A DNA stretch of 64,000 nt from Suillus spraguei (GCA_016800925.1 JABCPU010000016.1:248001-312000); one strand, 5' to 3'; shown: positions 36,015 to 48,645, counted from the first letter of the stretch. Translations and numbers: made by a program. The notes: generated by a model not told the origin, from the letters alone.

Positions 36015-36288
36015 TGTGGGGTGAATAAGAGATCAAGCACGTCTGATTCAACGGGATTCCGACTGGATGGTTACGGAAACGGGCTACTTCAGCGATCGCA
36101 ATATTTGAAGTGGTGATGTAATACTCTAAAGTCTATGTATGTATGCATGTGTTAATCATGTCTATATCCCTGTTACCCATATTATGATTATGCTACAAGA
36201 CGCCGTGAAGATATTTTTGAGGACTCCGCGTCACACAGTCGGGACAAGCCTACAACTGTTGTCAGCACTTGAACTATGCAGCCAAGGG

Positions 36289-38611
36289 TCAGGACACCGA
36301 CAAGTCATATTTGACCAACTCGTCAACATCAATGAATGCCGCTGAAGCCATTTGACGAGCTTCTACCCACATCCAGACCTGTCTCAAAGGTGAGTATCTG
36401 TGACAAACACGAAAACATCCAGCATCGACCTTCAGCAACGCTCCAAAGTTTCCCGAGGGTAATTGTGTCATTGACTCTTGACTTGTCATCTGTCGTCCGA
36501 GCTGTCGTAAAATGGGCAATGCGCTCTTGAACAGATCTAGACTCGGATCCAACTGTCTACCAATGCCTTCAAGAAGTAGTATTGAGATAACTGTATTGAT
36601 GAAATCGGCCTCCATCTTGACATGGTGCTGCCGCACAGCCATTAGAACATCGGTCAAAATGTCCGAAATCTTGATCTGCCCGAGTGAGAACGTTTTTCGC
36701 TTGATGCTCAGAACGATGTGTTGCATCTTCAGTGCAAACGTCTCGGTGTCGATTGCAAGTTCGGGAGTCCGGCAACGTTCAACCATCAATTGACCGGCTC
36801 GGTAGCCATCAAACTCAGCAACAGCCCTGAAAAGATCGAGGAAGTTCTTGCGGTTTGTTGCGTTAAGCGTTGTCACGAGACCAGCATCGATGAAGACGAT
36901 TTCAGGAATGTAGCCTTGTTCCGATGAAAGCCTGAGTTCCTTTTGCCACTCCTCACGAGAATGTCTGAGTGAGCGTAGTCGAGCTACTATTTCGTCAGAT
37001 TCCAGCGGGTGCTCAACGAGAACTTCGGCAGAGCCCTTTTGAGGGAAAAATGAAGAGCACATGCTCATAAGGAGGTCGTGAGTGGTCGGTGGCTTTGTGA
37101 ATTTGATCATGATGTTGCCTGGATGAAGATCAGAGTGCACGAAGTTGTCAAGTAATAGCATTTTCTGCGGGACAATGAGTAGACGAAAGCAACAAGAGAT
37201 ATTTCACGGACCAAGAAAGCATCCAATCCGACAGTCGCCAACTGATCATCGAATGGCCCGCCTCCGTTTTTCAGAAAGTACTCCATGCGCAGAGCATTTT
37301 CGTATTCCTCGACAAGTAGGTCGGCAGTTGAAAACGTCTTCAAAGGACGTGGAAATGATACGGGCACATTTCTCGAAGCAAAGTTATTTTCAAATGTCAG
37401 CAGGTTCTCTGCCTCAATTCTGAGGTCGAGTTGTCGACGCATCATTTCGCCAAAAATGCTGACCTCCTCTGAGAGTGATAACCATTGCATACCGGGGAAA
37501 AGGGTAATGACGTGAGCAAAGAACGACATTATGGATAGGTCATGCGCGATGTCCTTGGTGACGCGGGGATGTAGGACTTTGATGGCGACAGATGCAGTAG
37601 GTACTGAAGGCGGAGGGTCTTGCAGGATAACGGGGGCTAGTGACCCTGTAGGTGATTTGGTTTGTCGTTTGGGACCAAGGTAAGAGGGAGGTATAAGGTC
37701 GTGCTTGAGAGTTGCCCGGTAGACCTACGGCCAATGAGTTCGTTAGTAGCTCACAGAGGTCCATGGTAAACCCACTTGTGCAATGGCGCCGACTCCTATC
37801 GGATTCTCATCAAAAACTTCAAAAACCTCGTCAAATGGCCGCTCAAAAGCCTTTTCGATGACCTGCTTAGTGTGCATGAGTGAATGGGGCTTGCCGCGTG
37901 AGTGCAAGGACCCCATTTTCTCGCAAAGTAGTGACGGGAAGAGATCAGCGCGCGATGCAGCCCATTGCCCAAGCTGAATGGTCAGCGAGTGAGATGGAAA
38001 AGGGGATATAAAATAGATACCTTGATGAACGTTGGTCCAGCGGTCTGCATTCTCCTGACAAGAAATTCGTACCACCAAACGGCTCCCCACTTGTCACCCT
38101 TATATCTACGTTCAGGCTTCCCAATAAGAAGCATAGGCATAGTAATGATTACAGGTATGAACAGATAGAACAGGTGAATGAATCTTCGTGCCGTCAACAA
38201 AGGTTCCCACAAGTGTTCCTGCAACAGAGATAATATCCGCGATGGAATAGACATATGCGGTTCCGCTGGTGAGCCTATTATAGGGTCTCTTGCTTGTACG
38301 TTTGAGTCGTGTTCTGCACACGGGATGAGGGTCGGCGAGGAAAAGATGGAAGGTAGGTGGAGCTGTTGGCTAGGATAGAGGTAAAGTACGACACCGCCAG
38401 TCACGGGAATAAGCCATGGAAGATTGCGCCATAGCCGTGTGGGTGGTTTGTTAGGGCTTTTGAACGGCTGAAAACGAGAGGGAGCAGTATGTTGTGATCG
38501 CTGGAAGGCATGACGGACGCTCAACCCAGAGCCACGAACGATACTCGGGTGATAAGATAGCACCAGCATCCGCATTTGCAAGGGAAGTGCATGTATATGC
38601 TGAAACTGCAT
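36289..38611 (-). CDS. CQD1: ABC1/ADCK-family mitochondrial kinase-like protein (Cqd1/ADCK2 type)
   Basis: Five or six exons, all in phase. The N-terminus is Arg/Ser-rich (mitochondrial presequence-like), with hydrophobic segments LPWLIPVTGGVVLYLY and FYLFIPVIITMPMLLIG. Then come GPTFIK, LGQWAASRADLFP, the KxGQ-like region, IGVGAIAQV spliced to YRATL, VAIKVLHP, VEEYENALRMEYFL, and HSDLHPGNIM, the catalytic loop of the family. The usual DFG is replaced by DAG in VFIDAGLVTTL, which marks the ADCK2/Ypl109c (Cqd1) branch rather than Coq8. The family lies in the inner membrane and affects coenzyme Q distribution. A 38-nt-scale intron separates the last exon (VWMWVEARQMASAAF). The alternative is another ABC1 paralogue. 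Confidence 0.88.
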
Positions 38612-39480
38612 ATTCCGTGGCAGTACTTGTGTATTTCTACACGCTTGTTAGGAAGACTTCTGCGGAGCAAATTGGTGACTCGGCAATATTTTTCAGAGTG
38701 CATAACTCACCGTCATGGACTAGAAGATTGAAACACACAACCCAGATATTAACACTACGCACTCCGGTACAGTTGTGATGGTTCTGAATGACTGAGCCTA
38801 CAACTTGCAGTCAACTCGGCTGCCGACTTCCATCCGATTTAAGCACTCCATGGCACGTGATTGACGGGAGCATGGTCAATGCGTCTTGAATCTTGACTTT
38901 TGGTTAAACATGTCCACCAAAAACAAACGCGGAATAAAGAAAATCACACCAACATTTGTTTGTAAGTACTGTTACTGTCATGCTTTCGAGTTTCGATTGT
39001 TAGTTGTGCTGAATGCGACTGACGCGTATAATTACATAATATCAAATCATATTGTTCACGTGACCGGGAATGTGGAGTTTCTGTATCTGCTGCCGGGCCA
39101 CCACTAACTTACCTCCCCCATGCTATAAGATCACAACTAGCACCAGTATTGCACTGATAAGTGCCCCGAATCATCTGTGGGAAGTTTGAACATTTAAACT
39201 TTATAAGTGATTCATTTCCGCGAGAGATTACCTGTCAGTCACTGTACCTGTACGTCTTGTTGCAAGTCACAACCTGGTTACTTCTAAGTTCTTATAGTCA
39301 GATACGCGCTCAAAGCTGCTCATAGCTTTATATATTCTGGCATTTGCCTTGCCTATTCATATTCATCCGGCGGTGAGTCTACGAAGTTCTTTACCAACGA
39401 ATCACTAACTTCGTATCTCAAGTGACAATACCACATCACCTGCTTCCTGTACTACAAAGTAGTGAAGTTCCCCAATCCAC
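38612..39480. other. Divergent intergenic region
   Basis: About 870 bp between the CQD1 start and the plus-strand ORF at 39481. It contains GCACGTGATTGAC near 38852 and TTCACGTGACCGGG near 39055, both CACGTGA-type sites. No coding content recognised. Confidence 0.45.
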
Positions 39481-39525
39481 GTGTTGCATTATTTAAGTAT
39501 ACCGCAGGAGCGGGCACGATCCAAG

Positions 39526-40050
39526 ATGGCCAAATCAACGAAAACACCAAAGGGTCAACCGACGCGCAGGCACAGGAAGCGGCGTCTCTCTCATAAGGAT
39601 CACTTCGCCCGTCTCATGAAGGAAGTAGTGGAATTTTCTCCCGAAGAAGTTGCTTCCACGTCCTCGTCCGCAGCATCTACTTCAACAACTCAAACTGCTC
39701 CCGCCCCCAATTACTCCAATATTCTCCTCATTGAGAAATTCCAGGATGCTCTTGACACTCGGACAGCTGTATGCCGCCGCCTAGAAATCCTCGTGCGGAG
39801 CTCAACTTTGTACACGCCATCAGCACAAGCTCGTTTGATCAAGTGCTTACGAGATGACTACATCCGGGGGGACAGAACGAGGAAGGCCATTGACAATCTG
39901 CGACATTCCGATTTCATCAGTACTACAAGCATGGTAAATCAGGATGCAGAGTTTATTACAAAAGAGGTTATGGAGAGCACGAGACTGTTTTTTGAGGGAA
40001 GTAAGGAACTGCAGGAAATAGGAGATCAGATCGCAGCACAGTTCTCATAG
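39526..40050 (+). CDS. Hypothetical protein, basic N-terminus
   Basis: A 174-codon ORF from MAKSTKTPKGQPTRRHRKRR; an in-frame upstream Met at 39481 is possible. The first 35 residues are strongly basic, like a nuclear localisation or nucleic-acid-binding tail. A Ser/Thr-rich linker follows, then a helical segment with LIEKFQDALDTRTAVCRRLE and DAEFITKEVMESTRLFFEGS. The helical part could be a histone-fold or coiled-coil protein, but I cannot assign it. No intron is needed. It is a single clean frame next to transposon-like relics. Confidence 0.55.
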   Translation: MAKSTKTPKGQPTRRHRKRRLSHKDHFARLMKEVVEFSPEEVASTSSSAASTSTTQTAPAPNYSNILLIEKFQDALDTRTAVCRRLEILVRSSTLYTPSAQARLIKCLRDDYIRGDRTRKAIDNLRHSDFISTTSMVNQDAEFITKEVMESTRLFFEGSKELQEIGDQIAAQFS

Positions 40051-40139
40051 TGCTATTAGTGGGTTTCCGTCTCAAGTACTATTAATGGGTCTGGGCGCTA
40101 ATGGTTCTCCACAGGTCACGCGTTCTGCATGCCTCGTGT

Positions 40140-40440
40140 TGATATCACTTTCTTGCACCAAAGTATTCTAGCATATATTCTGCTCACATTCAGCCGTAAC
40201 CTCCTTTCTGTATGCACCAGAAACCATAATAAAGCCGCAGCGTTACAGGCCCATTGCTCTGCACGATAGCAGAACCAATCCAAATAGCAAGCCAGGTCAT
40301 GGGTAAAGTGCACCAGACATATACCCGCAAGCAGTACGTAGTTCCAACCAGGACCTACCGTGTTGAAAATGAGGTCTATGGACGAATTAACCAAGAACTG
40401 CTGAGCACTGGAGTGAACTGTAGCGGGCTTTTCTGCGCAT
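40140..40440 (-). pseudogene. Relic of the 3' end of the MFS transporter
   Basis: The sequence from TTTCTTGCACCAAAGTATTC to past CCAATCCAAATAGCAAGCCA aligns with the last exon and 3' flank of the MFS genes (53090-53310 and 55490-55760). On the minus strand it reads GPGWNYVLLAGICLVH where the full copies read GPGWTYVLLAGICLAC. Only this terminal piece remains, 13 kb from the others, with frame breaks. Confidence 0.8.
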
Positions 40441-40979
40441 GGCAAACGGAACCTTCCGTGAGTTAAAGTATAAGGATGGACAGATTGGCGCCCATTGGTA
40501 AGTACAATTGTCGCCTGGCCTACGGATGTGTGCTCAGTGCTGATTTGTGTTGATCAGTCTTCGACGATTTCAACAGATCAAGATCTTGCATCACAAAAAG
40601 TCCAAAACATAGATGTGGCAAGCGTATACAATCACACCAAGGAACAGGTCCATCACGTTCCTTCCCAGCGGAAGGCCCGGGGGTGGGTTCGGAACTTCTG
40701 GATCCTAATACTTATCTAGAACCTAGGTCTAAGTGATGCGCCGACTTCGAGCTACGAATCTGAGTATCGCAGTCAACACTTGAACGTGTTACTTGACCAT
40801 AAGATCTGGCTATCAGCTTCAACCTTGTCATCATGTAATGGCAATCCAAGTCTCCATGACTAAACCCACGGAGGCTTTCAAGGGGTTCAAGTTGAACTTG
40901 AACTACTGCACCACAGGCACTACGTACTTACTACCAGGACGTAGTGGCGACTCAGTACTGCCAGTGAGCGCTGGAGCCT
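40441..40979. other. Intergenic
   Basis: No convincing exon. It may contain the first exon of the F-box gene, which I could not place. Confidence 0.35.
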
Positions 40980-42572
40980 TGGACTTTGTTTCCCCTGCAA
41001 TTATCCATATCTGTCTCTTACCTACAGAAATTTTACTGCACATTTGCTATTTATAAAGACAGCAAACGGAGCTCTCGGACCTGTGCTACACTTGCTGCTC
41101 TTGCAGGAACCTGTAGGAGATCCAAGGAGCCTGCACTTGATACGTTTTGGAAAGATATCACTGGGTTTCGGCCATTCATCTCATGTCTGCCTAGTGGTAT
41201 CACTAGAAAAAGGCGAGGAAAGTCGGTGAGTATCCATTTAAGTATCTACATGAGATTGAATGCTCAAAAAAAATTTCAATAGGTATTGCGAAGACCTCTC
41301 AGTGACGGAGAGTGGAGACTTGTCAATCAATATGCAGTACGTATCCGCTCCTTCACAGTCTCCGACGTTGAGCTAGACGTGCTAGGCAATTAGTTCATGC
41401 AGGTACTCCTTTCTGCGCCATTGTCCGCGCCACTCTTACCGAACCTTCGTAGTTTGGTTTGGGACGACACCCGAGAACGGTTCCATCCGCTGTGGTGCGC
41501 CCTCCTTGGGCCAACTGTCACATTCTTGGAGCTAGGCAATATATCATCACCCCCTCGTTAGCTTTATTGAGTTTCCTCGGAGCTCAGAGTTCATCCCTTC
41601 GGGAACTCACCTGTAATTTGTATGACTATAATACTGAAGAACGTTCAGAGGCAAGCTGTGAAGCTCTACATGGCTTGCGGGGGCTTTCCCGTCTTAATGC
41701 AGGGTACCTACCCGACGAGAGCTTCTTCGCTTGGCTTCTTTATTATCGTTGAAGTCTCTGAGCTTCGGCCTGGAGGACTACGATTACGAGGAGGAACACT
41801 ACTCCACTCCGATAGTTTTTTCCAAACTTGATCAAGTGCACATCACTACAGAAATTTTCCTCCTTAATTCCTGTCTTGCAAATGTCCGTTTTCAGTCCTG
41901 TCGATTAGCGACCATCGATTTCAGCGATTTTGACTATACAAAAGCCCTGTATGATCCACTGGACATTCCAGGCCTCATTGTTTCCCTCTCGAAGTGCTTC
42001 CCTCCTGCTCTTGAACAACTTCGTTTGGAGTTCGATTTCTTCACCTTCACCGATGAACGCATACTTGCTGATCCCAGCTTTGCACTTGGATTTGACGCGG
42101 TTGCTTCGTTGTTGTCGTTTAGTCACTTGACAGACTTGCGGCTCGATTGGATATGCATTTCTGCAATCGATGATGCCTCACTCAGGACAATTGCACAATC
42201 CTGGCCCCGACTCGAGACTTTCTGGTTTGGAAATGCGGCTCGTTGGGTGATTCTCCCATTTCTCACCTTCATAGGACTCGTCCAGCTCATACATCATTGT
42301 CGGCACTTGCATACCATTAGAATGTCCTTTTGCGCATGTCAAGTTGACATCAACGGCGAGCCGTTCGCTCCGACTATTCCGAATGAGAATATCACCGAAC
42401 TTTCCGTGGGGATGTCTTCGATTGCCGATCCCATCACTGTTGCCAGTCAACTGCATAGATTCCTTCCCAAGTGGACTTCCTCGACTGGCTTGATTATGAC
42501 ATCCCCACACCGCCGCCATTTGAGCATCTTGAGGAAGGGTGGGATAGGGTGAATGAGTTACTGAATGTTTGA
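40980..42572 (+). pseudogene. F-box/LRR-type protein, copy 1, several frame breaks
   Basis: The start region has LPTEILLHI, an F-box signature, followed in another frame by TCATLAALAGTCRRSKEPAL and FWKDITGFRPFISCLP, a pattern common in the large F-box families of mushroom fungi. Leu-rich repeat-like segments follow (LLPNLRSLVWDDTRERFHPLW, SLKSLSFGLEDYDYEEEH, LEQLRLEFDFF, LTDLRLDWICI, WPRLETFWF). The true C-terminus, FLDWLDYDIPTPPPFEHLEE and RVNELLNV, lies in yet another frame and stops at 42570-42572. Frame changes lie near 41045, 41565, 41748 and 42470. F-box proteins recruit substrates to SCF ubiquitin ligases. With four breaks in 1.6 kb it is either decaying or poorly sequenced. Confidence 0.75.
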
Positions 42573-43160
42573 TTATTATCAATACAATGGTACTGTGTCC
42601 TTACAGTTTGTAAATGATATCATGAGTTAACTATCTCGTCATCATTAGGTGTGTGAGGTGCTCGCAACTCCAAGCTGGTCACTCGATCTGACAGACAAAA
42701 CTCAAGATTTTCCACGTATATAGCGTCACACTGTTAGAGACCTTTGTATGGGTGTCCTTGCACAGTATCCTCCATCTAATTCACACCATCATACTTCTCT
42801 GAAACTCTTGTCATTGTGGTTTGCTAAGCTTAAAACGACTGCTGGAGCGCTGGCTAGCGGCATTGCTGAGTCTGTTGTAAAGAAAAAGAAGTTTTTTTGT
42901 TGAATTCATTGATGTAGGCTACAAAACCTTTGGAATAAATTTTCCATTCGATGTATTGATAGTATGATATAGCAATATAGCACAGATATTCGTGAATGTG
43001 AGATGATAGCATAGAGAGCAAGGGAGAGACTGATTGGTATAAAGTAGATTCCTGTGGTGTAACGACCGATATATGATACAATGATAGCGAGAGCGAGACG
43101 GGTTGAACGAAAGCTGACAGTATAAGCTGCGGGATTAGTAGGTTGTCCAACTGCGACCAA
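42573..43160. other. Intergenic
   Basis: Between two tail-facing genes. AT-rich, nothing recognised. Confidence 0.45.
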
Positions 43161-43654
43161 CTACTTGGTTTTCAAAGTTAACTTTCTCGCAACTAGGGTT
43201 GCAAGGTCCTGCCGCCGTGACGTGTGAGAACGAGCAGATGCTAAGCAAGAATAGCAAACTTACGATGATTATAGTCGCGAAGTTTAGATACCTGACGTGA
43301 GGTTGGACGTCATTCTCGGCGACTTCGATTGCTTCTTGCAGGTTCACATCATTGGGATGGTGCTCTTCGGGGAGATCGGGCTGCATTTGAGAACTGAGTA
43401 AGGTTACAAGACGACAAAAGGAAAATGCGTACAAAGTTGAGAATCACCGGTTCAACAGTGTCGTCATCTTCAGCAATGTCATACAGGCTGCTGAGACGAC
43501 CATTCTCAGCATGCTTCGCGATAAGAAGTGTCAAAAATAGCGCTGAAATAATGTTTGCGGCATCGCTCACCATGATCTCACGTTGGCTTAGTTTGACTCT
43601 CGGATAAGGATGGAAACGAAGCAAATAAGATGACCTGTAGCTCGGCAACTTCAT
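43161..43654 (-). CDS. Hypothetical small protein, three exons
   Basis: A possible model starts MKLPSYRSSYLLRFHPYPRV at 43654, or at an upstream Met at 43729. It reads through SDAANIISALFLTLLIAKHA and DIAEDDDTVEPVILNF, then through a short intron to PDLPEEHHPNDVNLQEAIE and VQPHVRYLNFATIII. A second short intron leads to DLATLVARKLTLKTK and a stop at 43161-43163. Both introns have GT-AG ends and keep phase. The central hydrophobic helix could be a membrane segment. No family recognised. Confidence 0.45.
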
Positions 43655-43729
43655 GTTGTTCTTCGAATACTGGTTTATCACAAGTGAAAATGAGGGAAAA
43701 AGAATGTCGTTTGTCTGGCGTGAAGGCAT

Positions 43730-46009
43730 TGGGGATTTAAATAGCAGCGGAGGTTCGATAGAAGGAAAGTGAAAATAAATTGGGGCGGATATAGTCTAGG
43801 CTCTAGAACTCCGAATTCGCAGGGCTGAGTGCCGAATGCTTGGTGGGCGTCTATGTGACAGTTGTGGATCTTCAAATTTGCAAATGTTAGACAACATTTG
43901 CTTCCCGGAACCAATTCTCTCTTCATGGACAACTTCCATCCAGAACAGCCCTCGATGGCACGAAACGAGAGGCATAAGACGGCGCAGGAGGGACAGCGTG
44001 ACCATGATTGAGCACCAGATTGCTCCGATCAAAGCTATGGACCACCGCTACAGGACTTCCACAACACACACCACGGACTTCGAGATGAGTTCAAGCGAGT
44101 CTTATGCGCTGCAAAGAGCATCATAACAATGCTGCGCGAGCCAGACGCGTCCCTGGTTGGAAAAGAAGAGTCAGTACATACGAAGCATAAGTGCGTGGAC
44201 TCTCTTATGGAGAGCTCTCTGTTGTACAGGACATAATATATCTGTGATATGCTGATCAACTATCCTGAACGACCGTATCCCCTCAACATGCCAGAAAAAA
44301 CACCCAATGCCCAGCTACTCGTCGTCAGCGAAGACAGCGTGACAGTGTGACACATTGCGTGACCCAAAAAGGGGCATCAAAGCCATGTTGCGCACGAGCC
44401 AGGCAAGTTTCCAACCACCATCATGAAATATGAACACGACTCAATAGCGTGCTCTCAAGCTCTCAAGATGTGCCAAGTATTGATATGAGTCAAGATAGTC
44501 ACCATGGCTGCATCAAGATTGCCCCCCCAAGTCTCAACCAGCGCAATAGCCTCCATCAACATCAATGAATGGCAGCCAATCCCAGCATTGATATGCTCCA
44601 AAACAAAATATGGTTGGAGTGAACAAGACACTCACCAGTGACTATGAGTCGGCTCAATGCCCCCTACATGCATCGTAAGCTGTCTCGAATTCTCCACAAA
44701 TTTCTGCACATCAAGATGTGAAGATTGTCGAACCGAATGATCCAACCTAAGAAGAAAATGCCATCAAGCTGCATAAACCATGAAGACCACCAGCTCTGTT
44801 GTTGACAAAAAAAATCGGCATTTTTCACCGTCGCGGTATGCAGTTCTTGCCCTTGTCGGCGCAGTTGGCAATGTAGCTGTGATCGATCTAACTTGAAGTG
44901 CGACCGAGGGCCTTGTTACTCTTATGTATCCTCATGAGAGATACATACGTCGTAGGCGACTCTGATGTGCAAGAGGTCCATGGGTGCGTCAAGTGGTTTC
45001 GAAGTCGCTCGTGTCGTTCTTCAAGATCGGCAAATCAAGAAATTCGGTTGCGGAGCCATCTTGCGTTAGCTTGAGTGGTTGAAGCTGAGCTAAATTTTGC
45101 GTTGCAGAACGACAGTGGTTTCGTTCCAAATTCGTGGGTGTTAGGTCCACAAGTTTGAAATCGAAGAGACTCTGGACCCTGGGTGGACCGTGCACACAAC
45201 TCCGCTCGCCAATTCCAGCCACAGTTTCTGCAACCTCTCTAGCCGATTAATCATTACTGGTCTCAGAAATTATATTTTTATTTTATCGAATTGTCGTCTG
45301 GGACCATACCATCTATGAAAGTTCTTGCAAGATTTAGGACGGCCCTGTCTGAGATCAGTTCGCTACAATGGAAGGGCGATATGCCGATGGCTCAGTGTTG
45401 CACCTGGAGTCCCGGACAAGTTGGTCCTTTTGGAGTCTTGTATCTTTGAACAGCTTTTCTTGCTCACGATCCAGTTTCAACTTGAAGTACCACTGGCCTC
45501 ACTATGGAATCACCGAAGTATTGCTGCTCTGACTTGATTGGATGATGTGTTGTTGCTCTCCCGCTGCTAATGGGCAAGTCGTCGTTCTCTCTATATAGCG
45601 TTTGCTGAGTTTTTTTCCAGGATAATTTCGTCCTCAAACCCTCAAGCTTTTGGTCTATATTCTATCGCATCGCGATTCCTACGTGGTGAATTCATGCTAC
45701 ATATGTAATACCTACATGTGCGGTCATCGCAAGTTGCCACCATATCTCCCGCACTGCGCCAAGAAATAGAGGGATTCATCGACGTTGCATTTGAACACTA
45801 GGATAACCTACTTGCGTTCCACTCGATGTGGACGACCTTGTAATTTTTTATCATCCTCCTCGCTGCGGGGACTTGGCACTTGTACACTTGTATTTTGTGT
45901 GTTTGCGAAGTTGTACAAGTCAAGTGTTCTATCTATTCTTCATGTTCGGCAACCTTTGCTGATGAATCGTAGATTGCAGCAATCAGTTGCAAAAAATTGA
46001 AGACCCACA
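43730..46009. other. Gene-free stretch
   Basis: About 2.3 kb without a gene I can support. ORFs of 70-96 codons on both strands (for example 43836-44126 plus, 44989-45222 minus) have no recognisable domains or spliced continuation. Confidence 0.4.
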
Positions 46010-46830
46010 CGATAGTGAATGCTCAAATTCTCCAATAGACGATGCAAAGACGTCTCTATAATTGAAAGTGGAGGCTTTTTGGTCGGTCTACACAGCCTAC
46101 TATGCCAAGCTAAATGGGATAGGCGATTGGTTCTTACAAGTACTCATTTCTACGCTACTATCCACACCGCTTTCGCCAAACCTTTGTCATTTGGTTTGTG
46201 TAGGAGCTTTTCCGCTTTAACCTACTGGTCTTTGATGCACGAGAGTTTATTCGCTTGGCTTCTTTACCATTGTTGAAGTCTCTGCACTTCCGCTCGAAGC
46301 TGTACCGTGATCACAAGACGTAATCCAATTCAACTCCAACCATTTTTCCCAACTCGATAAAGTGCACAGTGCTGCACCATCACTTTTTACCCTTAATCAC
46401 AGTCTCACCAAAGTCCAATTTCCCTCGTGTGCGTCGATTTCACTGACGAAGACACTCATCCTCCGGATTTTCCGTATAATCCACTGGATATTTCAGGTTT
46501 CGTTATCGGAATGTCATTCTCCTGCTCTTGAACGTTTCTACTACTCCAATTGAGTGCTGCAGCTTTATCGAACAAGGCACGCTTGCTAATCTTCGTCTTG
46601 CACCTGGCTTTGACGCAGTTGACCCTTTGCTGTCGTTTAGTCGCTTGAGGCATCGACAGCTCGTTTGCATATGCATCTTGATCGTTGATGATGCCAAGAT
46701 GATGCCTCATTAAAAACAATGGCGCAATCCTGGCCTCAGCTGGAGAATTGTGGGGTTGGAAGTGGAAGTCGTTACCCATCCTTCGCCTTCGTGGGAATCT
46801 TGTACATCATTGATTGCCCGCGCCTATCGA
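46010..46830 (+). pseudogene. F-box/LRR paralogue, 5' and middle part, decayed
   Basis: Aligns with copy 1 from its intron near 41260 onward. TGAATGCTCAAA and the GCAAAGAC/GCGAAGAC exon start match. SLFAWLLYHC matches SFFAWLLYYR, NHSLTKVQFPSCASI matches NSCLANVRFQSCRLA, FDAVDPLLSFSRLRH matches FDAVASLLSFSHLTD, and WPQLENCGVGSGSRYPSFAF matches the WPRLETFWF region. Stops and frame changes are frequent, so it is non-functional. Homology ends about 46830 and the C-terminal part resumes at about 48515. Confidence 0.75.
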
Positions 46831-47800
46831 TCTAGTACTTTCGCTGAGCGCTGCTAGCATAGCTCGTAATTCATTAATTTCTGTTTGCGTCCGAATGCGT
46901 TCTGCCTCAAATCGGACTCGCTCTGCCTCCTGACCGGATGTATAGCTTGCAGCTTGCAGCTGAAAAAGCAACGACACATCATCATCAAGAGAGGGTCATG
47001 ACAGAATCAAAGATAAGTGAGTGAACGGCACAACTGATTCTAGGAAGAAACTCACCTGCTGCACCTCTTCCTCCTTTGCCCTCCTCAGATTAGCTGCGGC
47101 TTCCTCAATACTTGTCCACTCCTCGCGATACCATGTGAAGATCTCATCCACACTGTCTGCTTTGTCATTCATGACACCTCGGTAGCTAGAGCGCACTGGG
47201 CTCTCCTTCAAGCTGGTCTCAAAGCGGTCAGGGAATATCCTTTTGAGGACCTCCCAGACAGTGTGGGCATACCAATAGCACTGGTACTCGCATAGCTTAT
47301 ATGCCGGCGAGTACCGGTTTATGACCAATAATAGCACAGACACTTGGTGTGCAGAAGGGCGGTGGTGGTGAATTCAACCTCGGCGAGGCGGTTGAATCTG
47401 CCATATGTCCTAGATAGATATGTCGGGTTATTGGTGGTAGTGTAGACGAATCCTGTGCGGGAGTAGGACCAATGGAAGGGGAGACGATGCGTGATGACTG
47501 CATGCGTCTTGAGCTATTGTTACGGTTACGGTTGTTGTTATTGTTGTTGGTGCTGTGGTCTGCAGGATTGGGGATGCGGTCTGAAACCAATACCGCCACA
47601 GCATTTTGTTGTGTAGGATGATGAAAATAGAGGAGCAAGAACTCGTGTTCCTTGCCGTTGGTGCATTTGCAGAAAACGACTTTCTCAAGCTGGCACTGCA
47701 AAGAAATGTCGCTGCTCGAGACGACCGCCTGCCAATCTCCTACGTTGTATTTACTGTCGAACTTGTTGAACACGCCGGGGGCGTCACAAGGAGAACTCAT
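46807..47800 (-). CDS. Orphan protein inserted in F-box pseudogene
   Basis: Starts MSSPCDAPGVFNKFDSKYNV, with ISLQCQLEKVVFCKCTNG and FHHPTQQNAVAVLVSDRIPN, an Asn-rich linker, IYLGHMADSTASPRLNSPPP, YKLCEYQCYWYAHTVWEVLK, EIFTWYREEWTSIEEAAANL and a coiled-coil-like tail AERVRFEAERIRTQTEINEL. The layout looks like a lineage-specific mushroom-fungus family with an N-terminal globular domain and a C-terminal helix; I know no function. The frame shifts by one base near 47300-47310 (ends VLAGI, resumes AYKLCEY), and a short intron lies near 46960-47040. The final eight codons run into the F-box homology, so the native stop may be lost. Confidence 0.6.
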
Positions 47801-47912
47801 GGGAAAATGGCTGCAAGGAAACTACGAATACTGAAACGATTCGTTGCATACTTGAAGCCTTTGAAGAACATTGCAGGTTGATTGACTCGGAACACGAGGC
47901 TTGAAGCCTAGT

Positions 47913-47932
47913 GGTTGGTTGGTTGGTTGGTT
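47913..47932. repeat. (GGTT)5 microsatellite
   Basis: Five perfect GGTT units upstream of the orphan gene. Confidence 0.9.
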
Positions 47933-48514
47933 GTATTATTATGAAGGAACGCGATCACCCTGTTTCATGACATCGACATCGTAGCAAAACCGGGCCGGCG
48001 CCTGAACATTCGCCCATCCCTACATTTGGGTCAAGTTGACTCTCCCAGGCTCTACCCTAATTCCAGTACGACGGCATATGTCTCGCCCATCTCCACTGGG
48101 GCAGCTGGCACTTACTATTGATGTCTCCGGATCATCGGTAATATTCTCTAGTGCTGAGGGTATGTGCCATGTCTGGACTCGGGAGCATCTCACTGACGAT
48201 AGGCGTGCTCAATTCTTGTCAAGGCGGGTCAAGGTTCAACCGTACCTTAGAGCCAAATAAATTAGCCGACCGGTAAGACTGAAGCCACTGTACAAACAAA
48301 AGGGTCCCGCCTGTTACGATATTTGGGCGCGCGAAGTATCCTAGAATGGCCACCTGTCCGACGCTCTGCCCGACACAATTGCAGTACTCTTGAGACTTGC
48401 CGCTATGACTGGAAACCGCCATCACATCCCAGCAATAGGTGGCAAATGACGTAGAGCGAGCCGTTCTTTTCAACCACTTTTAACGAGACTCTTAGCGCTG
48501 AACATACTAATCTT

Positions 48515-48645
48515 CGCCATGGTCTGTTAGCTGGTACTTCCTCGCCAGGTTTGATGATGGCCCCTCCTTATCGCCACTATTTTGAACATTTCAAGGATAG
48601 ATGGAGTAGGGTGAATACCTTCCTAAGGAGCGCACTGGCACTGCA
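48515..48645 (+). pseudogene. F-box/LRR paralogue, C-terminal remnant
   Basis: Reads PPYRHYFEHFKDRWSRVNTF, which aligns with the C-terminus of copy 1 (PPPFEHLEEGWDRVNELL). The nucleotide match starts at GGTACTTCCTCGCCAGG against GGACTTCCTCGACTGG. It lies 1.7 kb beyond the rest of the paralogue, on the far side of the orphan gene. Confidence 0.7.

Noticed and set aside
36900..37100. Loss of the kinase DFG motif in the ABC1-family gene as a defect
   Set aside because: DAG in place of DFG is typical of the ADCK2/Cqd1 branch, so it is not a mutation.
44400..44990. Possible structured RNA gene
   Set aside because: No tRNA-like arms, snoRNA boxes or rRNA similarity could be confirmed by eye.
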